A stretch of 64,000 bases of DNA, from contig NZ_UHFA01000002.1 in assembly GCF_900459175.1 (NCBI RefSeq), forward strand, positions 124,001 to 188,000, written 5' to 3'. The stretch is from Streptococcus downei MFe28 (GTDB lineage: Bacteria > Bacillota > Bacilli > Lactobacillales > Streptococcaceae). Below the pieces are notes generated by a model that was not told the DNA's origin, searched no databases, and worked only from the letters and a program-made list of their open reading frames with translations. Positions 1 through 10,493 of the stretch are shown in pieces; the stretch's first letter is position 1; each line of letters starts with the position of its first letter. The translations under genes were made by a program, and so were the position numbers.

Positions 1-2165
1 ATCCCCTCTTCATTTTTAATCAATTCACGGGCAATCAAGGGACGATAGATAGCTGGTGGCATGACCTCAATAAAATCGTAGTACTTGGCTACCTCTAGGG
101 CCTTATCAAGGCCATGAGAGAGGACCGCATCAAAGACTTCGCCTTCAGAACAGGCTGAGCCCAAAAGCAGGCCTTCTCGGTACTGATCCAAGACCGTCCT
201 TGGAATCCGAGCCACGCCTTCAAAGTATTTGACATTGGAGAGGCTGACCAGCTTGAAAATATTTTTGAGACCAGTCTGATTTTGCACATAGATGGTGGCA
301 TGCTTGACCCGAGCCTTCTTGTAAGAATCCTCAGAAACCAGCTTGGTATTGAGGTCGGCAAGATCAGTAATGCCACGATTTTCCCTAGCCTCCTTGATAA
401 AGATGAAGAGGAGGCGACCCGTTGCCTCAGCATCGTAGTTGGCCATGTGGTGGTGGTCCAAGGCGACTTGGAAGCGCTTAGTCAAAGGGCCCAGGCCATG
501 CCGCTTGTACTCAGGATAGAGGTTGCGGGCAAATTCCAGGGTATCAATGACTGGTTGGCTAATGAGGGGCAGGTCGTGCCGTTCATAGTTGGCATTCATA
601 AAGCCCACATCAAAGGTAGCATTGTGGGCAACCAGAACCGTATCCTGACAAAATTCTTGGAATTCCTCAAGAACCTGCAAGAGGGGCTTGGCATCTTTGA
701 GGTGGTTGTCAGTAATCCCCGTCAGATCCGTCGTGAACTGGCTCAAAGGATGACCAGGGTTGATAAACTCATCAAACTGGTCAATGATATTGCCCTTGTG
801 CATCTTAGAAGCCGCAATCTGAATTAGAGAATTATTGACAGCTGACAGCCCCGTTGTTTCCACGTCAAAGACAACATAGGTGGCCTCGTGGAGGTCCATA
901 GGGACTTCATTATAGGTGATAGGCACCCTGTCCTCAACGATATTGGCCTCCAGACCAAAGATGGCCTTGATACCAGCCTTCTTAGCTCGATGGTAGCCGT
1001 GGGGAAAGCTCTGGACATTGGCGTGGTCCGTGATGGCGATGGCTGGATGGCCCCAGCTGGCCGCCTTATCAATCAGCTCTTCAACCGTTGGCAGGGCATC
1101 CATGGTAGACATATTGGTATGGGCGTGAAATTCAACCCGCTTTTGCCCTTCAGGCATGAGGTCTTTTCGCGCCTTGTGGACGATTTCCTTGACGTCCTGA
1201 ACATTCATGGTCAAAGTCTTGGTCCATTGATTATTTTCAATATTCCCGCGTACTCGGAGCCAGGCTCCTTTAGCAATCATGTCGTACTTTTTAAGGTCAT
1301 TATCGTCCTTGGCCCACTTCTGCATGGCAAAGGAAGAAGTATAGTCGGTCATCTTAAAGCTGATGATGTGGCGACCCGTTCTTGTTGTCCGCCGCTCAAC
1401 ATCGAAAACCATGCCTTCAAAGACGATTCGGTTTTCCTCGGTCTCAATGTCAACCATGGGCGTGATTTCTGCCTTTTCAAAGCCGGCTTGTCGCTTGGCG
1501 GCTCGCTCCTTGTAGTCAAACTTGGGGGCAGGAGCTGACTCTTCTTGAGCAGGCATGGAAGCTTCCAAGGAAGCGACAGCCTGAGCATTCTCTTCTTGGG
1601 CTTGTTCAATTTTCTTATCACGACCGCTCTCAAAGGATTGCCTTGCCTCCTGGGTCATGCCTTCATCTGCTTCAATGGCAAAGGCGACCTGACCAAAGCC
1701 AAATTGGGCAAATTGTTGCTCCAGCTTGGGAAGGTGGTTTTGCCGAAAATGGTCATTATCCAAAAAAGCTGGGGCATGGATGAGCATTTGCTCCTTGGCC
1801 TGGTCGTAGGAGACATTTAAATGAGAGAAGGTCGAGCGAAAACTGGCGCTAGAGCAGAGAGCGTGATTAAAGCTCTCTGCATAGTAGGCCTGAAGCAGGT
1901 CAGAATCAGAAAAATCGATGGTCTGGGCCTCAATCGTAAATGTCGCCTTGATGTCTGCCTCCTTAAAACTTGAAACCAGACGATAAGCTAGCTCTTGGTA
2001 GAGCTTGATGGGCAGAATTTGCTCAAAACTGAAATGAAAGTCCCAATGCCGACTGAGGGCATGGACCTTAACCTCTTTGATGTCAGCAGATGAAAAGGCC
2101 TGAGACTGTCTCATCTCAAGCGGCATTTCAATCTGTTCCATCAATTTTTTAAATAGTTCTGACAT
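1..2165 (-). CDS. polC: DNA polymerase III alpha subunit, PolC type (5' part, runs off the window)
   Basis: Replicative DNA polymerase of Firmicutes. The reading frame is open from an ATG at 2165 to the window edge, about 720 residues. After a divergent N-terminal domain come an OB-fold region, the split PHP domain ([31 protein letters not shown]) and the inserted DnaQ-type 3'-5' exonuclease ([11 protein letters not shown], then [16 protein letters not shown]), then the second part of PHP. The polymerase and zinc modules lie outside. The start is chosen because AGGAG lies 8 bases upstream and the product begins [12 protein letters not shown], as in streptococcal PolC. Gene identity is certain; it is partial only because of the window edge. 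Confidence 0.97.
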   Translation of the reverse strand, partial: MSELFKKLMEQIEMPLEMRQSQAFSSADIKEVKVHALSRHWDFHFSFEQILPIKLYQELAYRLVSSFKEADIKATFTIEAQTIDFSDSDLLQAYYAESFNHALCSSASFRSTFSHLNVSYDQAKEQMLIHAPAFLDNDHFRQNHLPKLEQQFAQFGFGQVAFAIEADEGMTQEARQSFESGRDKKIEQAQEENAQAVASLEASMPAQEESAPAPKFDYKERAAKRQAGFEKAEITPMVDIETEENRIVFEGMVFDVERRTTRTGRHIISFKMTDYTSSFAMQKWAKDDNDLKKYDMIAKGAWLRVRGNIENNQWTKTLTMNVQDVKEIVHKARKDLMPEGQKRVEFHAHTNMSTMDALPTVEELIDKAASWGHPAIAITDHANVQSFPHGYHRAKKAGIKAIFGLEANIVEDRVPITYNEVPMDLHEATYVVFDVETTGLSAVNNSLIQIAASKMHKGNIIDQFDEFINPGHPLSQFTTDLTGITDNHLKDAKPLLQVLEEFQEFCQDTVLVAHNATFDVGFMNANYERHDLPLISQPVIDTLEFARNLYPEYKRHGLGPLTKRFQVALDHHHMANYDAEATGRLLFIFIKEARENRGITDLADLNTKLVSEDSYKKARVKHATIYVQNQTGLKNIFKLVSLSNVKYFEGVARIPRTVLDQYREGLLLGSACSEGEVFDAVLSHGLDKALEVAKYYDFIEVMPPAIYRPLIARELIKNEEG

Positions 2166-2188
2166 AACTGACTCCTATTTTTCTTGAA

Positions 2189-2296
2189 GATTGACCTAGA
2201 CTGGACTTGAACTGATTTTGGAGATTAAATCGCTTCCTTCAAAAATCAGCCAAAACCAAGCAGGCTTAGGTCAATCAGTCCTTTAATTATAGCATA
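2189..2296 (-). promoter_or_regulatory. polC promoter and structured leader
   Basis: On the minus strand an extended -10 box TGCTATAAT lies near 2288-2296. Between it and the polC start is a nested inverted repeat. The outer arms GATTGACCTA (2189-2198) and TAGGTCAATC (2267-2276) pair perfectly over 10 bp. The inner arms CTGATTTT (2212-2219) and AAAATCAG (2242-2249) pair over 8 bp. The leader RNA should therefore fold into a long stem ahead of the polC ribosome site. Its function is unknown. Confidence 0.45.
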
Positions 2297-2324
2297 AGCA
2301 AGCTGATAATTCCTTAGACGAGAC

Positions 2325-2353
2325 CAAAGCAAAAGACTGGAAAACACTTCCAG
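2325..2353 (-). terminator. Probable terminator of the DUF975 gene
   Basis: Minus strand: CTGGAA stem, 5-base loop, TTCCAG stem, then TCTTTTGCTTT. The stem is short (6 bp), so it is of moderate strength. Confidence 0.4.
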
Positions 2354-2427
2354 CCTTACCTGTTTTTGTCATTAGATAGAGCAACTAGGCCTACTTTAAA
2401 GCAAGCCACCTAGCCTAGGGAAGTATC

Positions 2428-3699
2428 TTAGCGACGTTTCTTCCCTTTTTTCTTTTTGGATTTAGACTTTGGTTTCTTAGAGCTGGAATGGTTGCTCTTA
2501 GTCCCCTTAGTTTCTGGTTTTTTAGCAGTCTCTTTGGTTTTTTCAGCCTCAGACTCCTTCGTCTTGTCTGCCGGCTGGTCAACTTTTTGAGACACCTTTT
2601 TGGCCCTGGACTTAGCCTTTGTAGATTCTTTTGCTGACTTATCGGTCGTCTTAGTGTCAGAAGATTTCTTTGCGACATCCTTGGCCTTAGCTGTCTTCTT
2701 AGCCTTTTTCTTAGGATTCTTAGCTTCTTTTTCCTCACGCTCTTGACGTTTCTGGGCTACCTTTTCCCGACGCTTATCTTCGCGTTCTTGCTTAGCCTTA
2801 AGCTTCTTGGCCATCTTTTCATCGTGGGCCTTCTTCTTATCAGCCTTGCGTTCAGCAATTCGGTCGTTGTAATCCGCCATAGCCTCGTCAGCCTCGACCT
2901 TGGCATGGGCCAATTTATCTTCTAGCTCAGCTATTTCTTTAGGCTGCTCTTGAGCCAAGAGGTCTTGATAAAAAGCAGCCTGGGTTGTGGCTTGATAAAC
3001 AACTAAGATATACAAGCCCAGCATATAGAGTATTAGACAAAGACTTGCCCAGCCATTCTGATGGTTAAGCAAGAGAGCGACTGCTCCCCCACAAAGAGCA
3101 AGGGGGATTAAGGCCCAGCCCAAGAAACTTAGGCAAAGGAGGAAATAATCCTTCTTGTGGCCTTCCATCATCAGCTTACTCTTTGTAATGGCAGAGGTCG
3201 TTGTAATCCCCTTGTCTGCCTCCATATCATCCTTGAGAATAAAAAGCCCTTGCGAATAAGCCATAGCTTTCATGAACCCTGGTACAATCAAGAGAATTGT
3301 CCAAAGGAGGCTATAGATGACGGTCATAAGGACGACACCAAAAATACTGTCAAAGCGCTGTTCCTTAAAGGCGTAGGTCGCAGCCTCCCTAAAGGATTGC
3401 TTGCGTCCCCGAATCAATTCAAGGTAGGCGTAGGTCGCACCTGTACCAATCCCGATTGAAGCAAAGAAGGTAAATAGGACCAGCATTAAAAAGGCCATGA
3501 CAATAAAAATCAGAACAATATTTGACGAGACTGTAAAGTCCGCTGTCGCTGCCTTCCAGACTAAGTCAATAACGCCCAGTAGAATACCAAAAACTAGGCT
3601 AAGGGCTAGGGTTGGTACCAAGAGGACACCAACAGCCCAAGGCCAATTCCCACGCAAGGCTGTTTTGGCTTGCTCTTTGAGTTCTTTTCTTGTTTTCAC
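2428..3699 (-). CDS. DUF975-family membrane protein with a long Lys-rich cytoplasmic tail
   Basis: 423 residues from a GTG at 3699, preferred over the upstream ATG at 3729 because AAGGAG sits six bases before it and the product then starts MKTRKELKEQAKTALRGNW, the usual DUF975 start. Roughly residues 18-240 hold five to six hydrophobic segments (for example VGVLLVPTLALSLVFGILLG and VVLMTVIYSLLWTILLIVPG). From about residue 250 the protein becomes a highly charged Lys/Glu/Ala stretch with coiled-coil character (EDKLAHAKVEADEAMADYN), ending in Lys/Ser/Thr repeats. Function is unknown; DUF975 proteins are integral membrane proteins. The tail of about 170 residues looks longer than the usual family member and might bind nucleic acid or acidic lipids (inference). 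Confidence 0.85.
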   Translation of the reverse strand: MKTRKELKEQAKTALRGNWPWAVGVLLVPTLALSLVFGILLGVIDLVWKAATADFTVSSNIVLIFIVMAFLMLVLFTFFASIGIGTGATYAYLELIRGRKQSFREAATYAFKEQRFDSIFGVVLMTVIYSLLWTILLIVPGFMKAMAYSQGLFILKDDMEADKGITTTSAITKSKLMMEGHKKDYFLLCLSFLGWALIPLALCGGAVALLLNHQNGWASLCLILYMLGLYILVVYQATTQAAFYQDLLAQEQPKEIAELEDKLAHAKVEADEAMADYNDRIAERKADKKKAHDEKMAKKLKAKQEREDKRREKVAQKRQEREEKEAKNPKKKAKKTAKAKDVAKKSSDTKTTDKSAKESTKAKSRAKKVSQKVDQPADKTKESEAEKTKETAKKPETKGTKSNHSSSKKPKSKSKKKKGKKRR

Positions 3700-3775
3700 A
3701 CTATGCTCCTTTATCGCATTTCTTGTCAAAAAATTATGAATACTACTATTTTATTACGCTTGGCAAGCCTTGTCA

Positions 3776-3826
3776 ATGCAAAAAAGAGGCACCGAAGTAC
3801 TCTGGTCCCCTCAAGTCCCTCTTGAA
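3776..3826 (-). terminator. Probable bioY terminator
   Basis: Downstream of bioY on the minus strand, CCCTTCAAG pairs with CTTGAGGGG, followed by a second partly paired segment ending GCCTC and a run of six T. It lies between the bioY stop and the DUF975 start. Confidence 0.45.
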
Positions 3827-3840
3827 GGGCTCTTCTATCC

Positions 3841-4374
3841 CTAATTTTTTTCTGAAATTTTATGAAAACGACCGTAAATAAGACTGGCCAGCAAGACCTT
3901 GAGGCTATCTCCTGGAATAAAAGCTAGACTACTAGAGACGACTGCTGCAAAGAGGGGCATACCACTATAAACCGCTAAATATAGGCCACCAAGCAGGTCA
4001 ACAAAGAGGACCCCTGCCAACCAGATAATAGCAAAGACCTTGAGGGGTGTCTTTTTTTGCAAGCCAGACAATCCCCAATCTATCAAAAGTGGGACAAAGA
4101 GCCAGGCCCAGACATAGCCCGCCGTAGGCCCAATGAAGACCTTTATCGTTGTAGAAAAGCCTGAAAAGGCAGGGATGACTAGACCAACCAGAAAGAGAAG
4201 AAGCACGGAGAGACTGCCTTTTTTTCCACCTAAAAGACAGCCAGCCAGCATAACACCTAAATTTTGCAGGACAATGGGGACTGGGATAAAGCCCAGCGGA
4301 ATAGCTGGAATATAGCTGAGAACCACCAAGAGGGTGGTAATCATGGCTACAGCAACGATATCTTTGGTTTTCAT
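3841..4374 (-). CDS. bioY: Biotin transporter substrate-binding subunit BioY
   Basis: 177 residues, five to six membrane segments, typical length for the S component of an ECF biotin transporter. The N-terminal motif IPLGFIPVPIVLQNLGVMLAG and the loop GPTAGYVWAWLF are characteristic of BioY, which captures biotin at the membrane and pairs with the shared EcfAAT module encoded elsewhere. The ATG is preceded by GAGGAGGG at good spacing. A weak sigma-A promoter (TTGCTG, 17 bases, TATAAC) can be read about 60 bases upstream. Single-gene unit; no biotin synthesis genes nearby, consistent with a biotin auxotroph. Confidence 0.93.
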   Translation of the reverse strand: MKTKDIVAVAMITTLLVVLSYIPAIPLGFIPVPIVLQNLGVMLAGCLLGGKKGSLSVLLLFLVGLVIPAFSGFSTTIKVFIGPTAGYVWAWLFVPLLIDWGLSGLQKKTPLKVFAIIWLAGVLFVDLLGGLYLAVYSGMPLFAAVVSSSLAFIPGDSLKVLLASLIYGRFHKISEKN

Positions 4375-4483
4375 GTTTCCCTCCTCGCTTAGTCATTGGA
4401 ATGACTTTAAAGCGTCAGTTATAGCCTTCAATCTCAATTTCAGCAACTCTTTGACTGTCAATAGGAAGGCCAATCCGAGTTCT

Positions 4484-4608
4484 TATACTCTTCAAAAATC
4501 AAAACTATCCATCGTTAACTCACTTTCCCTATTTCCAACCTCAAAAGGTCTCCCAGACCTTTTGAGCTACCTACAGTTCGTTGCCTTGGCCATTTTTGAT
4601 TTTTATTA
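4484..4608. repeat. Intergenic modular repeat, copy A1 (interrupted by the IS)
   Basis: Starts TACTCTTCAAAAATCAAAAC and would end TTTTTGATTTTTATTGAGTA once the IS is removed, so its ends are inverted repeats of about 20 bp. An internal hairpin pairs CTCAAAAGGTCT with AGACCTTTTGAG. The last few bases lie beyond the IS at 5573-5580. It is the reverse complement of the left part of the copy at 55374-55660, with the middle module missing. Confidence 0.8.
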
Positions 4609-5565
4609 CCCGTGGTGCTAGTTAAAAAGTTACGAAAAAAGCCCAATTGGACTATACTGTAAGTGCAAAAATCAAACAGGAGGTTGTCCAAATGAGCCAC
4701 TTACAGTATACCGCTAATTGTCATCACTTACAATATAAGGTGAAGCAATTGTCCAAAATTTGTCATTGGTTCTATCAAAACTATTGTCCAGAAGCTATTA
4801 AGCACCGACATAATGTCAAATTAGCTCATGTCTCCGATGAGTCCCTCTTAACCTTACTTGTCCTACAAGCAGAACTGGGAATTAAGTCACAACATCACTT
4901 TTACCAGATGTGTCATCTATTTTGCTTGGAAAAGAGACTCAAAAGAAGTCGCTTCAATCGTCGATCCCAAAATCTGATTTGGCTCATTCAGTTGATTCGA
5001 CAAGGCCTGAACCAACAAATACCAGCAGATTCCATTGTCATTATTGATAGCTTTCCCTTGCCTCTTTGTCAACCCGTTCGCAATCATAGGGTCAAAATAC
5101 TCAATGGGTTAGCGGATATTGGCTACAATGCTTCCAAGCAGATGTGGTTTTATGGCTTTAAAGTTCACATGTTAGTGACTTTATCGGGCTATATTTTGAA
5201 CTATGTTGTCACGCCAGCCTCTGTTCATGATATCAGAGCTGTTGATGAATTACTTGAAAACTGTAGGCAACCGTTTATTCTAGGAGATTTAGGTTACCTT
5301 AGTCAGTCCCTTAAAGAGGAACTAAACAAGAGGGGCTATCACTTATGGACACCTTGGCGACAAAATATGCAGGGTTCAACTGAACACAACAACTGGAAGT
5401 TACTAGCCATGCGTAGAACCATTGAGACACGCTTTTCCGAGCTCTGTAGTTTGTTTGGAATCGAGCATACATGAGCCAGAGGTCTAGCTGGGATTCAGCT
5501 AATGCTAGAACAAATTATACTAACCTATAATCTGAGCTATTTTATTGTGAACTAGCACCACGGGT
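4609..5565 (+). mobile_element. IS982-family insertion sequence, complete ends, dead transposase
   Basis: 957 bp bounded by perfect 16-bp terminal inverted repeats ACCCGTGGTGCTAGTT (4609-4624 and 5550-5565). The flanking TTTTATT at 4602-4608 and 5566-5572 is a 7-bp target duplication. Removing the IS and one duplication restores a continuous intergenic repeat, which proves the insertion event. Confidence 0.95.
4692..5555 (+). pseudogene. IS982-family transposase with premature stop
   Basis: The start at 4692 is set by AGGAGG seven to eight bases upstream. The product has the IS982 (DDE) signature IDSFPLPLCQPVRNHR around residues 115-130, followed by FYGFKVHMLVT and the distal acidic residue near RRTIETRFSEL. 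The frame meets TGA at 5472-5474, after residue 260. Reading through it continues in frame as ARGLAGIQLMLEQIILTYNL to TAG at 5553-5555, the normal C-terminus of the family. A CGA to TGA change is the simplest cause. The loss of about 27 C-terminal residues probably inactivates it, although the DDE residues are upstream of the stop. Confidence 0.88.
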
Positions 5566-5656
5566 TTTTATTGAGTATTAGAAGCCCTTTTTTCCTATCC
5601 TAGCAGACTAGGAGTTTCTTGTCAACCTCTTTATCATTACAGGTTGACAAAAACCC

Positions 5657-5684
5657 AAAATAAAACTCCTCTTTTCGAGGAGCC
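5657..5684 (-). terminator. tgt terminator
   Basis: Minus strand: CTCCTC, loop GAAAA, GAGGAG, then TTTTATTTT; immediately after the tgt stop. Confidence 0.8.
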
Positions 5685-5689
5685 TGTAT

Positions 5690-6883
<1,194 letters not shown>

Positions 6884-7049
6884 CTATCAAAATCTGAAAA
6901 GGATGTCACTTGGCCAAGCTAAGAACTGGCTTGGGCATTCCTTATAAAGCTTTCTAACTTTTTGGATTTCAGTCATCTACTAACTCGTTTGGGAATATAG
7001 TTAGGTAAAATCAAGCTTATTATTTTCCGTACATACTCCCCTAATTTTT

Positions 7050-7085
7050 TTGCATCAAAAGAGGTTGGGCGAACCCAACCTCTTT
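7050..7085 (-). terminator. Terminator of the PTS gene
   Basis: Perfect 12-bp stem AAAGAGGTTGGG / CCCAACCTCTTT (7058-7069, 7074-7085) with a CGAA loop. The minus strand continues in TTTTGATG. The 315-base gap between tgt and the PTS gene holds little else apart from the upstream region of tgt. Confidence 0.8.
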
Positions 7086-7147
7086 AACATTCTTTCCTAT
7101 TTCGTCTTTGAGGTCAACTATTCTAGTTGGCTTCGTGAGACTTTTCC

Positions 7148-9349
7148 TTAGATTTCAACCTTGGCAGCTAAAGTCTTAGCTGGCTGTTTACCAGTATTTT
7201 CTAGGGTAACAGACTTAACTTCAGCAGCATTGGTGAAGACAACGATGATAGATTTTTCCTTACCAGCCGCATCCAGGGCATCCAAGTCAACCACAGCTAG
7301 GAGGTCACCGGCTTCAACGCGTTGACCATCGGTCACCTTAGGTGAGAATGGAATGCCGTTGAGGCTAACGGTATCAATACCAATATGAACCAAGACTTCC
7401 AAACCTTCGTCAGTCAGGAGACCGTAAGCGTGTTTGGTAGGGAAGACGCTGGTCACAACACCAGCAACTGGTGAGTAAACATTGCCATCGCTTGGGTTGA
7501 CAGCGAAACCATCTCCCATCATCTTACCAGAGAAGACAGGATCATTCACTTGGTCGATTGGGATAATTTCCCCATCAGCAACAGAGAGCACATTTTCTGT
7601 GATGCCCTTGAAGGTATTTTCAGGGGCAGCGACTTCTTCTTTCTTAGAGAAATCAACAACAGGGATACAAGCACCTGAGTCCAGCAGGTCTTGAATATCG
7701 GATTTCAGACCATCTGCCTTAGGACCGTAAACAGCTTGAACACCGTGGCCTTTGACAACCAGGCCAAGGGCACCAGCCTTCTTCCAGTCATTTTCGCCGC
7801 CAACCAGTTCGGCATCCTTAACGGTGACACGCAGACGGGTCATGCAGGCATCAACATCATCAATGTTGTCTTGACCACCAAGAAGGTTGATGATTTGTAC
7901 GATTTGAGAGTCAACAGAGGTATTAGCATCGCCGTTGTTGGCATGGATAGCTTCGTCAACTTCTTCACTATCGTAGTTACCATTACGTCCAGCGGTAGCA
8001 AGATTCATCTTTTGAATCATGAAGTTGGCAATGAAGTAGGTAATTAAACCAAAGAGAATCGTTACCCAAACAAAGTTGATGACATCAATACCCAAACCAG
8101 CTCGAATAGCCATTGGGGTACGAGTCAAGAGTTCGATATTACCGAAGGAGTGAACACGCAGGTGAACAATATCAGCCATTGCGAAGGCACAACCTTGGAT
8201 GATAGCGTAAACGACATAAAGTGGAACAGCTGCGAACATGAACATGTATTCAAGTGGTTCTGTAACCCCTGTTAGGAAGGTTGCAGCCGCTGCTGAGATG
8301 AACATTGATTTGTATTTTTTCTTCTTGTCAGGGTCAACATTACGGTACATAGCAACAGTCATACCCATCAAGATACCAGAAGAACCAATCATTTGACCAA
8401 CCTTGAAACGAGCTGGAGTCCAGTGTTGCAAGGTGTATTGGTAAGTGTGATGGTATTTACTTGGGTCACCCGCTTTAAGGTGAATCAAGTCAGTTACCCA
8501 GGCTAACCAGAGTGGGTCTTGTCCCAACATAGCTTTACCGGCTTGGGCACCTGTTTGGATAAAGTAGGTACCACCAAGTTGGGTGTAGTTCATTGGGATG
8601 GTCAACATGTGGTGAAGACCAAATGGCAAGAGCAGACGTTCCAAGGTACCATAGAGGAATGGTGCCAGGATTGGTGCTGTATTTTGTGAGTTGGCCAACC
8701 ATTGACCAAAGCCGTTAATAGCAGATTGAACCAGTGGCCAGAAGATAGCCATAATCAAACCAACAATCGTAGAACGCAAAATAACAACGAATGGTACGAA
8801 ACGTTTACCATTAAAGAAGGTCAAGATATCTGGCAATTTACGGTAGTTATAGTATTTGTTGTAGGCAGTCGCACCAACGAAACCAGCGATAATACCAACG
8901 AATACCCCCATGTTAAGGGCTGGTTGGTTGAGGACATTGACAAAGTAGTCCGCAACCCGCATGGTTCCACCGAAAATATTGTGAACCACAGCCTTGCTGG
9001 TCGCATCGTTAACATCTGCTACTTGAACCCCGTAGAAGTTACCAGTAATCAGGTTAATCAAGATGAAGGAAATACCTGCGGCGAAAGCACCACCAGCTTT
9101 TTCCTTAGCCCAGCTACCACCGATAGCCAGGGCAAAGAGCAAGTGAAGGTTGTTCAGAAAGCCCCAACCAAGTTGGGCAATCAAGTTAGTGATTTGCACC
9201 CAAGTTGTGTTTGTAGGGGCAATCAAGGCAAGTGAGTTACCGATAGAAATCATCAAACCTGCAGCAGGCATGACAGCGATAACCACCATCAAACATTTCC
9301 CGAATTTTTGCCAAAATTCGAAGCTAGCTAAGCTTTTAAGGTTTTTCAT
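7148..9349 (-). CDS. malT: PTS maltose/glucose transporter EIICBA
   Basis: 733 residues with all three PTS modules. EIIC is at about 1-430, many membrane segments starting FGKCLMVVIAVMPAAGLMIS. EIIB is at about 480-560, with the phosphocysteine in DACMTRLRVTV. EIIA is at about 585-733, with the phosphohistidine in VLVHIGIDTVSLNG. It takes up and phosphorylates the sugar at the expense of PEP. Proteins of this type in oral streptococci have been called PtsG or MalT; S. mutans SMU.2047 was shown to be the main maltose transporter (recalled from literature). The neighbouring malP-malQ genes favour maltose, but glucose specificity cannot be excluded. A structured leader precedes it. Confidence 0.88.
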   Translation of the reverse strand: MKNLKSLASFEFWQKFGKCLMVVIAVMPAAGLMISIGNSLALIAPTNTTWVQITNLIAQLGWGFLNNLHLLFALAIGGSWAKEKAGGAFAAGISFILINLITGNFYGVQVADVNDATSKAVVHNIFGGTMRVADYFVNVLNQPALNMGVFVGIIAGFVGATAYNKYYNYRKLPDILTFFNGKRFVPFVVILRSTIVGLIMAIFWPLVQSAINGFGQWLANSQNTAPILAPFLYGTLERLLLPFGLHHMLTIPMNYTQLGGTYFIQTGAQAGKAMLGQDPLWLAWVTDLIHLKAGDPSKYHHTYQYTLQHWTPARFKVGQMIGSSGILMGMTVAMYRNVDPDKKKKYKSMFISAAAATFLTGVTEPLEYMFMFAAVPLYVVYAIIQGCAFAMADIVHLRVHSFGNIELLTRTPMAIRAGLGIDVINFVWVTILFGLITYFIANFMIQKMNLATAGRNGNYDSEEVDEAIHANNGDANTSVDSQIVQIINLLGGQDNIDDVDACMTRLRVTVKDAELVGGENDWKKAGALGLVVKGHGVQAVYGPKADGLKSDIQDLLDSGACIPVVDFSKKEEVAAPENTFKGITENVLSVADGEIIPIDQVNDPVFSGKMMGDGFAVNPSDGNVYSPVAGVVTSVFPTKHAYGLLTDEGLEVLVHIGIDTVSLNGIPFSPKVTDGQRVEAGDLLAVVDLDALDAAGKEKSIIVVFTNAAEVKSVTLENTGKQPAKTLAAKVEI

Positions 9350-9382
9350 TTAAAGCTACTCCTTTATATATAAGATACCAAG

Positions 9383-9471
9383 CCCGTAAGAGGCCAAGTA
9401 AAAATAGACAATCGATAGAAAATCCTGATTTTCTAGGAGATTGGTCTTTTTTACACAGCCTCTAGGGCGGG
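9383..9471 (-). promoter_or_regulatory. Structured region between the endonuclease gene and malT
   Basis: Nested inverted repeats. The outer arms are near 9383-9395 (CCCGTAAGAGGC) and 9458-9471 (GCCTCTAGGGCGGG). The middle arms are GACAATC / GATTGGTC (9407-9413, 9439-9446). The inner arms are AGAAAATC / GATTTTCT (9417-9424, 9427-9434). The inner hairpin is followed by a T-rich run on both strands (TATTTTTA minus, CTTTTTTA plus), so it can act as a two-way terminator. The outer arms could form an alternative fold. Confidence 0.45.
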
Positions 9472-9520
9472 TTCAGTTACAAAATTTATTTTCCAAGCTT
9501 TCCGCCCGTATTCACTTAGA

Positions 9521-10312
9521 TTAGAGCGACAGGGCCACTTCCAAGCCAAAGTGGTCAGAAACGACTTCCTGATTTTGGCCGTTGAAGATGACCCGACTGG
9601 ATTTCACCGGAAGCTCACGGTTGACAAAGACATAGTCCAAACGTTTGTCTTGACTCTGGCCCTTCCAACCATCGATGGACTTACAAACCGTCACACCAGA
9701 ATCCTTTTCCTGAGCCATCTGATAAGTATCTAGGAGGCCCTGATCCAAAATCGTCTGGTAGGCCTGAGGATTGCCTAGGGCATCTGTGTTGAAGTCACCC
9801 ATGAAAATCTTGAGCCCCTCAAAATCAGTATGCCCCACTAATCGCTGCAGATTATCAACCTGACTTTCTGTTTGACTAGTCGGCAGATTCATGTGGCAGG
9901 AATAAACTTCCAGAGCCTGTCCTTGAACATCCACCTTGAGGCGGACAATCTTCCGAGAATCAATGGTGTGAATATCCTGACTCTTGGACGTGTAGAAGCC
10001 TTCAGATTCAAGGACTGGATAGCGACTCAAGAGAGCCAAACCCTCATCATAGATGTCATAGCCAATATGCGAGGTCGACCAATGATAAGAATAATCGTTC
10101 ACCCCTCGCTGCTTGAGCAGTTCCAAGAGGACTTGTCCATAATTATCTTTTCTAATCTCTCCATCAACTATCGGAGCTGCAATCGTCTGATTGACCTCTT
10201 GCAGGGCAATGAGATCATAATCTTTGGCTGCGATGGTGTCCGCCAGATACTCAAGCTTCTGCTCTTGATGGTCTTCCATCCAAGCGTGAACATTCAAGCT
10301 TAGTAAATTCAT
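9521..10312 (-). CDS. Endonuclease/exonuclease/phosphatase-family protein
   Basis: 263 residues from the ATG at 10312, chosen over 10345 because AAAGGAG lies eight bases upstream and the family core begins at once (MNLLSLNVHAW). EEP-fold residues: N in SLNVHAW, E in IALQEVNQ, VYSCHMNLP, GDFNTDA, LDYVFVN and the terminal SDHFGLEV. Possible substrates are nucleic acid, phosphodiester or lipid headgroups; the sequence does not decide. No signal peptide, so it is cytoplasmic. Its promoter is almost identical in design to that of malQ (see 10375-10403), suggesting sugar-dependent co-regulation with the maltose genes although the enzyme itself is not an obvious sugar enzyme. Confidence 0.85.
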   Translation of the reverse strand: MNLLSLNVHAWMEDHQEQKLEYLADTIAAKDYDLIALQEVNQTIAAPIVDGEIRKDNYGQVLLELLKQRGVNDYSYHWSTSHIGYDIYDEGLALLSRYPVLESEGFYTSKSQDIHTIDSRKIVRLKVDVQGQALEVYSCHMNLPTSQTESQVDNLQRLVGHTDFEGLKIFMGDFNTDALGNPQAYQTILDQGLLDTYQMAQEKDSGVTVCKSIDGWKGQSQDKRLDYVFVNRELPVKSSRVIFNGQNQEVVSDHFGLEVALSL

Positions 10313-10374
10313 CTCCAGTCTCCTTTCCAAAGTTAACCATTTCAAATTGAAATCGCTCTCTTTAGCATGCTTTA

Positions 10375-10403
10375 ATTATACTGTAAACGTTTTCGAGTGT
10401 CAA
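10375..10403 (-). promoter_or_regulatory. Consensus sigma-A promoter with cre-like operator in the spacer
   Basis: Minus strand: TTGACA (10398-10403), 17-base spacer, TATAAT (10375-10380). The spacer holds CGAAAACGTTTACA, one mismatch from the CcpA cre consensus. A bound LacI/GalR-type repressor would block RNA polymerase. Confidence 0.8.
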
Positions 10404-10493
10404 TAGGTTTTACGGAATTCTTTTCACTATTTTGGTTTTTTTCCGAAATCAAATAAAAACTCTTTAAAAAAAAGTATGGTCATGTTCATTTGA

